From Streptomyces sp. NRRL WC-3549 (GTDB lineage: Bacteria > Actinomycetota > Actinomycetes > Streptomycetales > Streptomycetaceae): 7,092 bases of DNA. The stretch's first letter is position 1, and the number at the start of each line of letters is the position of its first letter. The DNA is taken from the NCBI RefSeq assembly GCF_000721935.1, contig NZ_KL585423.1:64498-71589 (forward strand), written 5' to 3'. The position numbers and the translations under genes are program-made. This document shows positions 1 through 6,775 of this stretch, piece by piece. The notes under the pieces were generated by a model. It was not told where the DNA came from. It saw only the letters and a program-made list of their open reading frames with translations, and did no database searches.

Positions 1-965
1 CGTTCGTCCTGCGGGGCGGCAAGCGGCTGCGGACCGCGTTCGTGTGGTGCGGCTGGCTGGCGGCCGGCCGTGGGGGCGACCCGGAGACGCCGGTGCGGGT
101 CGGCGCGGCCCTCGAACTGCTCCAGGCCTGCGCGCTGGTGCACGACGACGTCATGGACGACTCCCCGGTACGCCGGGGCGCACCCGCCGTCCACGTGGAC
201 TTCGCCCGGATGCACCGGGAGAGCGGAATGCGGGGCTCCGCCGCCTCCTACTCCGCCGGCGCCGCCGTGCTCGCCGGTGATCTGGCGCTGGCCTGGGCCG
301 ACGACCTGTTCACCGAGACCGCGCTGGGCTCTCCGCACGGGGGCCGGCTGCACCGGGAGTGGCGGGCGATGCGGGGCGAGACGGTGGCCGGCCAGTACCT
401 GGACCTGCGCGCACAGGCGACCGGCTCCTCCGACGGGGACGAGGCCAGGAACATCGCGACGCTCAAGAGCGCGCTCTACACGGTGGAGCGGCCGCTCGCG
501 CTGGGTGCCGCGTCGGCCGGGGCCGACGCACGCACCACGGAGGCGCTGAGGTCGGCCGGGCGGTGTGCCGGTCTCGCCTTCCAGCTCCGCGACGACCTGC
601 TCGGCGCGTTCGGGGACCCGGCGACGACGGGCAAACCGGCGGACGTGGACCTGCGCGGGCGCAAGCTCACCTACCTCCTCGCGGTCGCGGTCCGGCGGGC
701 CGCCGAGATGGGTGACACCGAGGCCGTGGCCGCGCTCGGACCCGAGGGGGCCGCCGACGCCGAGGACGGCGTCGGCCGGATGCGTGCCGCCCTGGACCGT
801 ACCGGCGCACGCGCGGTGGTGGAGGACGAGATCGCCATCCTCGCGGCGTCGGGCCTGCGCCACTTCGCGGCGAGCGGTGCGGACGCGGACGCCCGGCGGG
901 AGTTCGCCTCGCTGGTGGAGCGGGCCGTGGGCTCCGCACCCGTCCGGGGCGGGGAGGACGCATGA
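1..965 (+). CDS. crtE: Geranylgeranyl diphosphate synthase, 5'-truncated by the window edge
   Basis: This is an all-trans polyprenyl synthase that condenses IPP units with allylic diphosphates to give C20 geranylgeranyl diphosphate, the carotenoid precursor. The reading frame is open from base 3 and begins inside the conserved N-terminal GGKRLR motif, so the true start lies upstream; 320 residues are visible and perhaps 60-100 are missing. The first aspartate-rich motif DDVMD is at 144-158, preceded by LVH. The second region is FQLRDDLLGAFGDP, with its DD at 591-596, followed by TGKP and DLRGRKLTYLL. The form DDLLG instead of a classical DDxxD is, as I recall, usual in actinobacterial members. 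The stop overlaps the crtI start as ATGA (962-965). Family assignment is very secure. The C20 product is inferred from the operon rather than from product-length residues. Confidence 0.95.
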   Translation, partial: FVLRGGKRLRTAFVWCGWLAAGRGGDPETPVRVGAALELLQACALVHDDVMDDSPVRRGAPAVHVDFARMHRESGMRGSAASYSAGAAVLAGDLALAWADDLFTETALGSPHGGRLHREWRAMRGETVAGQYLDLRAQATGSSDGDEARNIATLKSALYTVERPLALGAASAGADARTTEALRSAGRCAGLAFQLRDDLLGAFGDPATTGKPADVDLRGRKLTYLLAVAVRRAAEMGDTEAVAALGPEGAADAEDGVGRMRAALDRTGARAVVEDEIAILAASGLRHFAASGADADARREFASLVERAVGSAPVRGGEDA

Positions 966-2491
966 GGACGGTGCCGGGTCCCACGGACCACGTGGTGGTG
1001 GTCGGCGCGGGGCTGTCCGGTCTCGCGGCGGCCCTGCATCTGCTCGGCGCGGGACGCCGGGTGACCGTCGTCGAACGCGGCGCGGGGCCCGGGGGCCGGG
1101 CGGGCCGGCTGGAGCTCGGCGGCTACCAGGTGGACACCGGCCCCACCGTGCTGACCATGCCGCACCTGGCCGACGAGGCGTTCGCCGCCGTGGGTGACAG
1201 CCTGCACCGGCGCGTCGAGCTGATCGCCCTGCACCCGGCCTACCGGGCCCGGTTCGCGGACGGCAGCGGACTGGACGTGCACACGGACGGCGACGCCATG
1301 GAGGCGGAGGTGCGGCGGTTCGCCGGAGGCCGCGAGGCGGAGGGGTACCGCCGGCTCCGCCACTGGCTGGAGCGGCTGTACCGGGCGCAGATGCGCCGCT
1401 TCATCGACACCAACTTCGACTCCCCCTTCCAGCTGCTGCACCCGGACCTGGCGCGGCTGGCCGCGCTGGGCGGCTTCGGCCGGCTCGACCCGCAGATCGC
1501 CAGGTTCCTCTCCGATCCGCGGCTGCGCCGGGTGTTCTCCTTCCAGGCGCTGTACGCGGGGGTGGCCCCCGCCCGGGCGCTCGCCGCGTACGCCGTCATC
1601 GCGTACATGGACACGGTCGCGGGCGTCTGGTTCCCGAAGGGCGGCATGCACGCGCTGCCCCGGGCCATGGCGGACGCGGCGGCCGACGCGGGGGCTCGGC
1701 TGCGCTGGTCGGCGGAGGTGGGACGGCTGGAGCACGCGGCGGGCCGGGTGCGGGCCGTGCGGCTGGTGTCGGGCGAGCGGATCGCCTGCGACGCGGTCGT
1801 GCTGACGCCCGATCTGCCCGTCGTCCACCGCCTCCTGGGGCGTGCGCCCAGGCGCCCCGTCGGGCTGCGCCACTCGCCGTCCGCGGTGATCCTGCACGCG
1901 GGCACGGACCGTACCTGGCCGGACCTGGCGCACCACACGATCTCCTTCGGCGGTGCCTGGGAGCGCACCTTCGACGAACTCACCCGCGCCGGGCGGCTGA
2001 TGAGCGATCCGTCGCTGCTGATCACCCGGCCGACCACGCACGATCCGTCGCTCGCGCCCGAGGGCAGGCACCTGCACTACGTCCTGGCTCCCTGCCCCAA
2101 CACCACGACCGGTCCCCCGGCGGACGCCTGGCACGGCCTGGGGCCGCGGTACCGGGAGAGTCTGCTGGCCGAACTGGAACGCCGGGGGCTCGACGGGTTC
2201 CGGGCGTCGCTCGACCGGGAGCTGCTGGTGACACCGGTGGACTGGGCGGCCCAGGGCCATGCGGCGGGCACCCCGTTCTCGCTGTCGCACACCTTCGCGC
2301 AGACCGGCCCGTTCCGGCCCCGCAACCTCGTGCGCGCCTACGACAACGTCGTGCTCGCCGGGTGCGGGACGACGCCCGGCGTCGGGGTGCCGACGGTCCT
2401 CGTCAGCGGGAAACTCGCCGCCGCGCGCATCACCGGCCGTCCCCGTGCGAGGACGGCCCGCACCACGGTCACGTCGTCGAAGGGCAACTGA
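962..2491 (+). CDS. crtI: Phytoene desaturase (bacterial CrtI type)
   Basis: A 509-residue FAD-dependent desaturase that converts 15-cis-phytoene stepwise to lycopene, probably at the membrane surface. The N-terminal dinucleotide-binding fold is clear: [11 protein letters not shown] with the GxGxxG at residues 15-20, the ribose-binding acidic residue E38 in VVERG, and the GPGGRAGR loop near residues 42-49. The C-terminal bacterial phytoene dehydrogenase signature runs from N462 ([16 protein letters not shown]), about 45 residues from the end. Length is typical for CrtI. The ATG start overlaps the crtE stop (ATGA), and a GGAGG Shine-Dalgarno lies at 953-957. The stop overlaps the crtB start as TGATG. 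Related enzymes differ in number of desaturation steps; lycopene formation is inferred from the lycopene cyclase gene in the facing operon. Confidence 0.96.
   Translation: MRTVPGPTDHVVVVGAGLSGLAAALHLLGAGRRVTVVERGAGPGGRAGRLELGGYQVDTGPTVLTMPHLADEAFAAVGDSLHRRVELIALHPAYRARFADGSGLDVHTDGDAMEAEVRRFAGGREAEGYRRLRHWLERLYRAQMRRFIDTNFDSPFQLLHPDLARLAALGGFGRLDPQIARFLSDPRLRRVFSFQALYAGVAPARALAAYAVIAYMDTVAGVWFPKGGMHALPRAMADAAADAGARLRWSAEVGRLEHAAGRVRAVRLVSGERIACDAVVLTPDLPVVHRLLGRAPRRPVGLRHSPSAVILHAGTDRTWPDLAHHTISFGGAWERTFDELTRAGRLMSDPSLLITRPTTHDPSLAPEGRHLHYVLAPCPNTTTGPPADAWHGLGPRYRESLLAELERRGLDGFRASLDRELLVTPVDWAAQGHAAGTPFSLSHTFAQTGPFRPRNLVRAYDNVVLAGCGTTPGVGVPTVLVSGKLAAARITGRPRARTARTTVTSSKGN
2479..2484 (+). promoter_or_regulatory. 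Ribosome binding site of crtB
   Basis: GAAGGG lies six bases before the ATG at 2491, inside the last codons of crtI. It decides the crtB start against the longer open frame that runs back to about 2362. Together with the TGATG overlap it suggests re-initiation by ribosomes finishing crtI. Confidence 0.7.
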
Positions 2492-3477
2492 TGAACCGCC
2501 GTGAACTGGACGCGGCCCGGATCACCGATCCCGCGCTGCGGGCCGCCTACGACCGGTGCCGCCGGCTCAACGCCCGGCACGGCCGCACGTACTTCCTGGC
2601 GACCCGGCTGCTGCCGCTGGAGCGGCGCTGCGCGGTGCACGCGCTGTACGGCTTCGCACGGTGGGCGGACGACATCGTGGACGACCTCGACCGCCACCGG
2701 CCACCGGCGGAACGCGACCGGCTGCTGCGCCTGCTGGAGGGCGACCTGGCACACGGGCTGCGGACGGGGGGCGGGGACGAGCCGGTGGTGCGCGCGGTGG
2801 CGGACACCGCCGCGCGATACGCCATCGGCCACGGATTGTTCGCGGACTTCATGGCGTCGATGCGCAGCGATCTCAGCGTCACGGACTACCCGACGTACGC
2901 GGACCTGCGGGCCTACATGCACGGGTCGGCGGCGGTGATCGGGCTGCAGATGCTGCCGGTGCTGGGCACGGTCGTGGACCGGGAGGAGGCGGCGCCGCAC
3001 GCGGCGGCCCTCGGGGTGGCCTTCCAGCTCACCAACTTCCTGCGGGACGTGGGTGAGGACCTGGACCGGGGCCGGATCTACCTTCCGGCGGACCTGCTGG
3101 CCGGTCACGGGGTGGCGCGTCCGCTGCTGGAGTGGTGCCGTCGTACCGGACGCCGCGACCGGCGTGTCCGGGCGGCGCTCGTCGAGGCGGAGGCGCTGAC
3201 CCGGGCGGTGTACCGGGAGGCGGAGCCGGGCATCGCCATGCTGGAACCTCGGGTGCGGCCCTGTATCCGTACGGCGTTCACGCTGTACGGGGGCATCCTC
3301 GACGCGATCGCCGCCGACGACTACGCGGTGCTGCACCGGCGGGCCGTCGTCCCGCGCGGGCGGCGGGCGGCCACCGCGGCGGCCGGGCTGGCGAGGGTGC
3401 TGGGGGCGCGGGTGCGGACCCGGGTGCCCGCCGCACCGTCCGACGCCCCGGCCCGTGCGGAGGGGACGCGGCGATGA
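2491..3477 (+). CDS. crtB: Phytoene synthase
   Basis: A 328-residue head-to-head prenyltransferase (squalene/phytoene synthase family) that joins two GGPP molecules into phytoene through a presqualene-type intermediate. The two Mg-diphosphate binding motifs are visible: ADDIVDD, with aspartates at D60-D61 and D64-D65 after YGFARW, and DVGED at 186-190 in the stretch [17 protein letters not shown], which is the family signature. The N-terminal part (residues 20-45) carries the usual aromatic and basic sequence ending [10 protein letters not shown]. The frame is open further upstream into crtI, but the ATG at 2491 is preferred because it forms TGATG with the crtI stop, has a GAAGGG ribosome site six bases before it, and gives family-like length. 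The last 40 or so residues are an Ala/Arg-rich tail of no clear function. The end overlaps the next start as ATGA. Confidence 0.96.
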   Translation: MNRRELDAARITDPALRAAYDRCRRLNARHGRTYFLATRLLPLERRCAVHALYGFARWADDIVDDLDRHRPPAERDRLLRLLEGDLAHGLRTGGGDEPVVRAVADTAARYAIGHGLFADFMASMRSDLSVTDYPTYADLRAYMHGSAAVIGLQMLPVLGTVVDREEAAPHAAALGVAFQLTNFLRDVGEDLDRGRIYLPADLLAGHGVARPLLEWCRRTGRRDRRVRAALVEAEALTRAVYREAEPGIAMLEPRVRPCIRTAFTLYGGILDAIAADDYAVLHRRAVVPRGRRAATAAAGLARVLGARVRTRVPAAPSDAPARAEGTRR

Positions 3478-4439
3478 GCGGACGGCACGGGAGGACGTGG
3501 ACCTCGCCGCTCCGGGTGCGGCGCGCCCCGGCCTGGGAGCGGCAGGCCCCGACCTGGCGCGAGGCGCGGCCCGCCCTGATCGCCGGGGCGCTGGAACGGG
3601 CGGCGGCCCGGCCGTCGGGCAACTGGTACGTCGTCGGGGCGTCCCGGGAGGTCGGTGCGCGGGAGCGCCCGTACGGCCGGACGGTCGCCGGGACCGAGGT
3701 GGTCGTGTGGCGGGCCGGTGACGGCTCCCTGCGGGCGGGCCCCGGGGTGTGCCCCCACCTGGGGGCCCCGCTGCGGGACAGCCGGGTGGTGTGCGGGACG
3801 CTGCTGTGCCACTGGCACGGGCTGGCCCTGGACGGCGGGCCGCGGGCCGGGTGGGAGCCGTATCCGGTGCACGACGACGGGGTGCTGGTGTGGGTGCGGC
3901 TGGACGCGGCCGGGGGCGGGCCGGCGCTGGAGCGTCCGGTGGTGCCGGTGCGGCCGGGGGCCGGGGGCGCGGTGGACGCGGTGTTCACGGCGGTCGGCCG
4001 GTGCGAACCCGAGGACGTGGTCGCCAACCGGCTCGATCCCTGGCACGGGTCCTGGTTCCACCCGTACGCCTTCGTCGGCCTGAAGGTGGTCGGCACCCCG
4101 GACGACGACGGGGACGACGGGTTCGCGGTGGAGGTGTCGTTCAAGGTCGCGGGGCGGCTGGTGGTGCCGGTGCGGGCCGTGTTCACGGCCCCCGAGCCCC
4201 GTACGGTCGTCATGCACATCACGGACGGGGAGGGTGCCGGTTCGGTGGTCGAGACCCATGCGACGCCGCTGACCGCGCGGGGTGCGGCCGAGCCTGTCTC
4301 TTATACACATCTGGCCCGGGCCGCCGCGCCGGTCCTGCGGCCCCTGATGCGCAGGACGGCGGGACGGCTCTGGCGGGACGACCTGGCGTACGCCGAGCGG
4401 CGCTGGTCGCTGCGGAGCTCAGGGCGCTTCCCGGGGTGA
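3474..4439 (+). CDS. crtV: Rieske [2Fe-2S] protein, probable non-heme iron oxygenase, in the crtV position; sequence disturbed by an adapter
   Basis: A 321-residue protein closing the crtEIB operon. The Rieske cluster ligands are clear: C93-P-H95 and C112-H-W-H115, spaced by 16 residues. Further on, [13 protein letters not shown] contains D188-x2-H191-x4-H196, matching the mononuclear iron motif of Rieske oxygenases such as naphthalene dioxygenase. Near the end, [13 protein letters not shown] (from residue 299) could supply the third, acidic ligand; that is inference. The N-terminal WREARPALI...GNWYVVG resembles Streptomyces proteins with a DUF5914 C-terminal domain, from memory. The symbol follows gene position: crtV has been described in the literature as a methylesterase, which this sequence does not support. 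The ATG overlaps the crtB stop (ATGA), with GGAGGGG about eight bases before it. Residues 274-280 are encoded by a Tn5/Nextera mosaic end, so that stretch is not genuine and some true residues may be missing. The substrate is unknown. Confidence 0.85.
   Translation: MSGRHGRTWTSPLRVRRAPAWERQAPTWREARPALIAGALERAAARPSGNWYVVGASREVGARERPYGRTVAGTEVVVWRAGDGSLRAGPGVCPHLGAPLRDSRVVCGTLLCHWHGLALDGGPRAGWEPYPVHDDGVLVWVRLDAAGGGPALERPVVPVRPGAGGAVDAVFTAVGRCEPEDVVANRLDPWHGSWFHPYAFVGLKVVGTPDDDGDDGFAVEVSFKVAGRLVVPVRAVFTAPEPRTVVMHITDGEGAGSVVETHATPLTARGAAEPVSYTHLARAAAPVLRPLMRRTAGRLWRDDLAYAERRWSLRSSGRFPG
4294..4312. other. Tn5/Nextera mosaic end: sequencing adapter remnant in the assembly
   Basis: The sequence CTGTCTCTTATACACATCT is a perfect match to the 19-bp hyperactive Tn5 mosaic end used in tagmentation libraries. 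This hybrid end is engineered and differs from both natural IS50 ends. It is about 37 percent GC in a region well above 70 percent. The nine bases to the left (CGGCCGAGC) and to the right (GGCCCGGGC) do not match, so there is no Tn5-type 9-bp target duplication, and no transposase or marker is present. Read in the crtV frame it gives the tell-tale VSYTHL. Other frames give CLLYTS, MCIRDR and DVYKRQ, peptides familiar from adapter-contaminated database entries. Confidence 0.95.
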
Positions 4440-4454
4440 CGCGCCGCCGGGGAG
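4427..4454. terminator. Possible weak hairpin at the end of crtV
   Basis: Bases 4427-4434 (CTTCCCGG) can pair with 4447-4454 (CCGGGGAG), including one G-T wobble, around a 12-base loop that contains the crtV stop codon. A competing stem pairs CCGCC (4444-4448) with GGCGG (4454-4458). There is no T tract, and in such GC-rich DNA hairpins of this strength arise easily. It is listed because the 69-base gap between convergent operons is where a terminator would be expected. Confidence 0.25.
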
Positions 4455-4518
4455 GCGGTGTCAGTACCGTTCCGGCACCACCAGGGCCTGCGGGGCGGAG
4501 AGGCGGTGTCAGTACCGT
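4452..4518. repeat. 19-bp direct repeat pair spanning the convergent intergenic gap
   Basis: GAGGCGGTGTCAGTACCGT occurs exactly at 4452-4470 and again at 4500-4518, a spacing of 48 bases. The right-hand copy includes the last codons and stop of crtU (read on the - strand as RY-stop). The left-hand copy lies wholly between the genes and also reads RY-stop on the - strand. Each copy contains a short inverted repeat, CGGT-6-ACCG. The repeat may be a local duplication of the crtU end, a paired terminator or protein site, or an assembly fault. Confidence 0.8.
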
Positions 4519-6065
4519 CCGGCCCGGCGGGCGAGGGCGCCGAGGAGCCGGGAGCGGCCGGACCGGGGGACGGTCCAGAGGGTCTGGCCGCGGACGCCCC
4601 AGTCGGCGAGCAGCGCGTTGGCGGCGAGGAAGCCCGAGGTGGCCGCGCGTTCCATGAGGGCGACGGGCAGTCCGGTGCGGACCAGGTCGCCGGCCAGGGT
4701 CACGCGCGGATGGGGGGTGCGGACAGTGGGGCGCCGGTGGTGGCCGCCGACGGAGAAGACGGGGCAGTCGGCGCGCCATTCGTGGCGGCCGTCGATGATC
4801 CGGGCGTCGGCGGTCTCGGGGTAGACCTCGTGCAGCCGTTCGACGATGCGCCGCTGGACCTGCTTGGGTTCGGCGTCCTCGGCGACCGCGTAGGCGTGGA
4901 GTTCGACCACGCTGCCGCCCGTCCGCGCGGCCCAGCGGGCGGCTTCGCCCTCCCAGCGGTCGAGGACGCTGATGTTGTCGAGGCCGTCGTAACCGCTGGT
5001 GCCGAGGAACCCGGCGCGGTCGGCGCGCACGGGGCGGTCGAGCCACAGCCGGGAGACCAGGAACGGCGGTGCGGTGCGCAGCGCGGCGACGTCCGCGCGC
5101 CAGGCCGCGTCACCCAACTCCTCGGAGGCGGCGACGACATGCCGCAGACCGGTGGTGTCCAGCGCGAGGACGACGGCCTGGTGGCGGTCGGCCGCCCCGT
5201 CCCGCTCCACGGTCAGGGTGCCGTCCGCGGCCGGGCGGACGCGGTGGACGGGGGTGCCGGTGCGCAGGTGTGCGCCGAGCCGTCGGAGGTAGCCGCCGAG
5301 CGGCTCCCACAGGGCCTGGGGGAAGGGTTCGCGCGGTACGTCGAAGAGGAGGCCCTCGGACGAGCCGAGGAAGTAGATGTGGAACATCAGCAGCAGTTCC
5401 GCGGCGGACAGTTCCCGGGGGTCGGCGAAGAAGCTGCGGGAGAACACCTCGAAGGCCAGGTGGTGGGCGGCCTCGGGGAAGTTGATCCGGTGCAGGAACT
5501 CCTCGGCGCTGACGTGGTCGAACCGCTCGTAGACCTCGGGGACGCGTACGTCGAGCAGCGGCAGTGCGGCGCGGGGGTCCATGGCGGCGAGGTCGCGCAG
5601 GCCGAACGTCGGGCTCAGCGCGACGAACCCGAGCGCGCTGAACGGCGGGGTCCGGGGCACCCGGGCGAAGCTGTCGGTGAGTCCGCCGCGGTGCCGCAGC
5701 GGGTAGTCGGGCAGCGGGGTCAGGGTGCTGAGCGAGGGGTCGGTGCGGCGCAGCAGGCCGCGCAGGTTGTAGTACTGGCGGAAGAAGGCGTGGAAACCGC
5801 GGCTCATGGTCGCCCCGGACCCGTCGGCGAGGCGGACGGGCCAGCCGGCGAGACGGCCGCCGAGGGTGTCCTCCCGTTCGTACAGGGTCACCCGGACGCC
5901 TCGCTCGGCGAGGGCGGTGGCGGCGGCGAGACCGGCGATGCCGCCGCCGATCACCGCGGTGGACGGGGCGTCGCCGGTGAAGCGCTCGCGCCCGGGCGCC
6001 GGACGGACGGTCTCGGCCCGGCGGTCGCGTCCGTGGCGGTCGGCGGCGGGGCGGCCACGGCTCAT
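4509..6065 (-). CDS. crtU: Carotene desaturase/methyltransferase making aromatic end groups (isorenieratene synthase type)
   Basis: A 518-residue FAD-dependent enzyme of the CrtU family, which turns beta-ionone rings of beta-carotene into aromatic rings with a methyl shift, giving beta-isorenieratene and then isorenieratene. The flavin-binding motif is STAVIGGGIAGLAAATALA, with the glycines at residues 40, 42 and 45. E63 follows in LYERED and then GGRLAGW (69-75). The phrase SRGFHAFFRQYYNLR after the nucleotide-binding region and the C-terminal VTLAGDLVRTGLPVALMERAATSG match the family as I know it. The ATG at 6065 overlaps the crtT stop (ATGA) and has GGAGG four bases before it. Residues 1-34 form an Arg-rich extension before the fold. 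The frame stays open upstream across crtT, but that is a high-GC effect. The distinction from plain amine-oxidase-like desaturases rests on these motifs and the neighbouring crtY. Confidence 0.92.
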   Translation of the reverse strand: MSRGRPAADRHGRDRRAETVRPAPGRERFTGDAPSTAVIGGGIAGLAAATALAERGVRVTLYEREDTLGGRLAGWPVRLADGSGATMSRGFHAFFRQYYNLRGLLRRTDPSLSTLTPLPDYPLRHRGGLTDSFARVPRTPPFSALGFVALSPTFGLRDLAAMDPRAALPLLDVRVPEVYERFDHVSAEEFLHRINFPEAAHHLAFEVFSRSFFADPRELSAAELLLMFHIYFLGSSEGLLFDVPREPFPQALWEPLGGYLRRLGAHLRTGTPVHRVRPAADGTLTVERDGAADRHQAVVLALDTTGLRHVVAASEELGDAAWRADVAALRTAPPFLVSRLWLDRPVRADRAGFLGTSGYDGLDNISVLDRWEGEAARWAARTGGSVVELHAYAVAEDAEPKQVQRRIVERLHEVYPETADARIIDGRHEWRADCPVFSVGGHHRRPTVRTPHPRVTLAGDLVRTGLPVALMERAATSGFLAANALLADWGVRGQTLWTVPRSGRSRLLGALARRAGRY

Positions 6066-6775
6066 GGCGCCTCCGTCCGGGCGAGGAAGGTGTGGACGAT
6101 GCCCGTCTGCCAGCCGGCGACGGGAGCGGTGCGGACGTACGGGAAGCCGGCCCGGGCGATGCGCCGGGCGAAGGCCGGTGCGGTGTCGAAGTCGAGGACG
6201 CTGCGCCAGAGATGGCGGTACAGCTCGCGGTCCCCGGTCAGCGTGCCCGCCGGGACGATCAGCCCGCGGCACACCGCGTGCCACAGGGCGCGGTGCACGG
6301 CCGAGCCGCTGAGGCTGTACTCGTGCGCCAGCAGCCGTCCGCCCGGACGCAGCAGCGTGCGCACGGCCTGGAGGACCTCGCCGGGGGCGGTGACGTTGCG
6401 GAAGAGGTAGGCGGCGAACACCGCGTCGTACGCGCCCTCGTGGCCGGCGGCGCCCAGCGCCTCCGCGGACCGGTGCAGGAACCGCACGTTCAGCGGCCAG
6501 CGTTTCGCGCGGGCCCGCTCCAGCATGCCGGCCGAGGCGTCGGCGGCGGTGATCCGGGCGTACGGGGCCGCGCGCAGCAGGGCCCGCGTCGAGGCGCCCG
6601 TACCGCAGCCGAGGTCGAGGACCCGCAGGCCCCTTCCGCCGTCCGGGAGACGGAGGCGGCGCGCCGAGCGGAGCAGGTCGGTGCGGTAGCCCGGGTTCAG
6701 TGCGGTGAGGCGGTCGTAGCTGTGCGACGCGTGGTCGAACGCGTGCGCGAGGTCGTGGTCGCGCAACAGGGTCAT
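6062..6775 (-). CDS. crtT: SAM-dependent methyltransferase, UbiE-like, of the carotenoid cluster
   Basis: A 237-residue class I methyltransferase. Motif I is RVLDLGCGTG at residues 51-60, followed by the acidic residue D79 in ITAADAS that would bind the SAM ribose. The middle holds YDAVFAAYLFRNVTAPGEVLQAVRTLLRPGGRLL (residues 116-149), which resembles the UbiE/COQ5 motif II-III region. Length is normal for the group. The start ATG at 6775 overlaps the crtY stop (ATGA), and GAGGAGAG lies about six bases before it. It sits between crtY and crtU, as in the crtYTU operons of Streptomyces. No methyl transfer from SAM is needed for isorenieratene, since CrtU shifts an existing methyl, so the substrate is unknown. 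O-methylation of an oxygenated carotenoid is one possibility and is inference only. Confidence 0.88.
   Translation of the reverse strand: MTLLRDHDLAHAFDHASHSYDRLTALNPGYRTDLLRSARRLRLPDGGRGLRVLDLGCGTGASTRALLRAAPYARITAADASAGMLERARAKRWPLNVRFLHRSAEALGAAGHEGAYDAVFAAYLFRNVTAPGEVLQAVRTLLRPGGRLLAHEYSLSGSAVHRALWHAVCRGLIVPAGTLTGDRELYRHLWRSVLDFDTAPAFARRIARAGFPYVRTAPVAGWQTGIVHTFLARTEAP

Noticed and set aside
671..2290. Long open frame on the - strand opposite crtE and crtI, about 540 codons
   Set aside because: It lies antisense to two certain enzymes, its translation is low-complexity Arg/Pro/Gly-rich, and long antisense frames are usual in GC-rich actinomycete genes.
2362..2490. A longer crtB start within crtI
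   Set aside because: The extra residues are the alternate frame of the crtI C-terminus, while the ATG at 2491 has a ribosome site and matches the family's N-terminus.
4294..4312. A natural Tn5/IS50 insertion
   Set aside because: The sequence is the engineered hybrid end, not either natural IS50 end. There is no second inverted end, no transposase and no 9-bp duplication.
3474..4439. CrtV as a CheB-type methylesterase, as the gene name is sometimes described
   Set aside because: I find Rieske cysteines and histidines and a D-x2-H-x4-H iron motif, and no recognisable methylesterase catalytic motif.
4458..6410. Open frame of 650 codons on the + strand opposite crtU and crtT
   Set aside because: Its Gly/Glu/Val/Ala-rich translation shows no family motif and it mirrors the codons of the real - strand genes.
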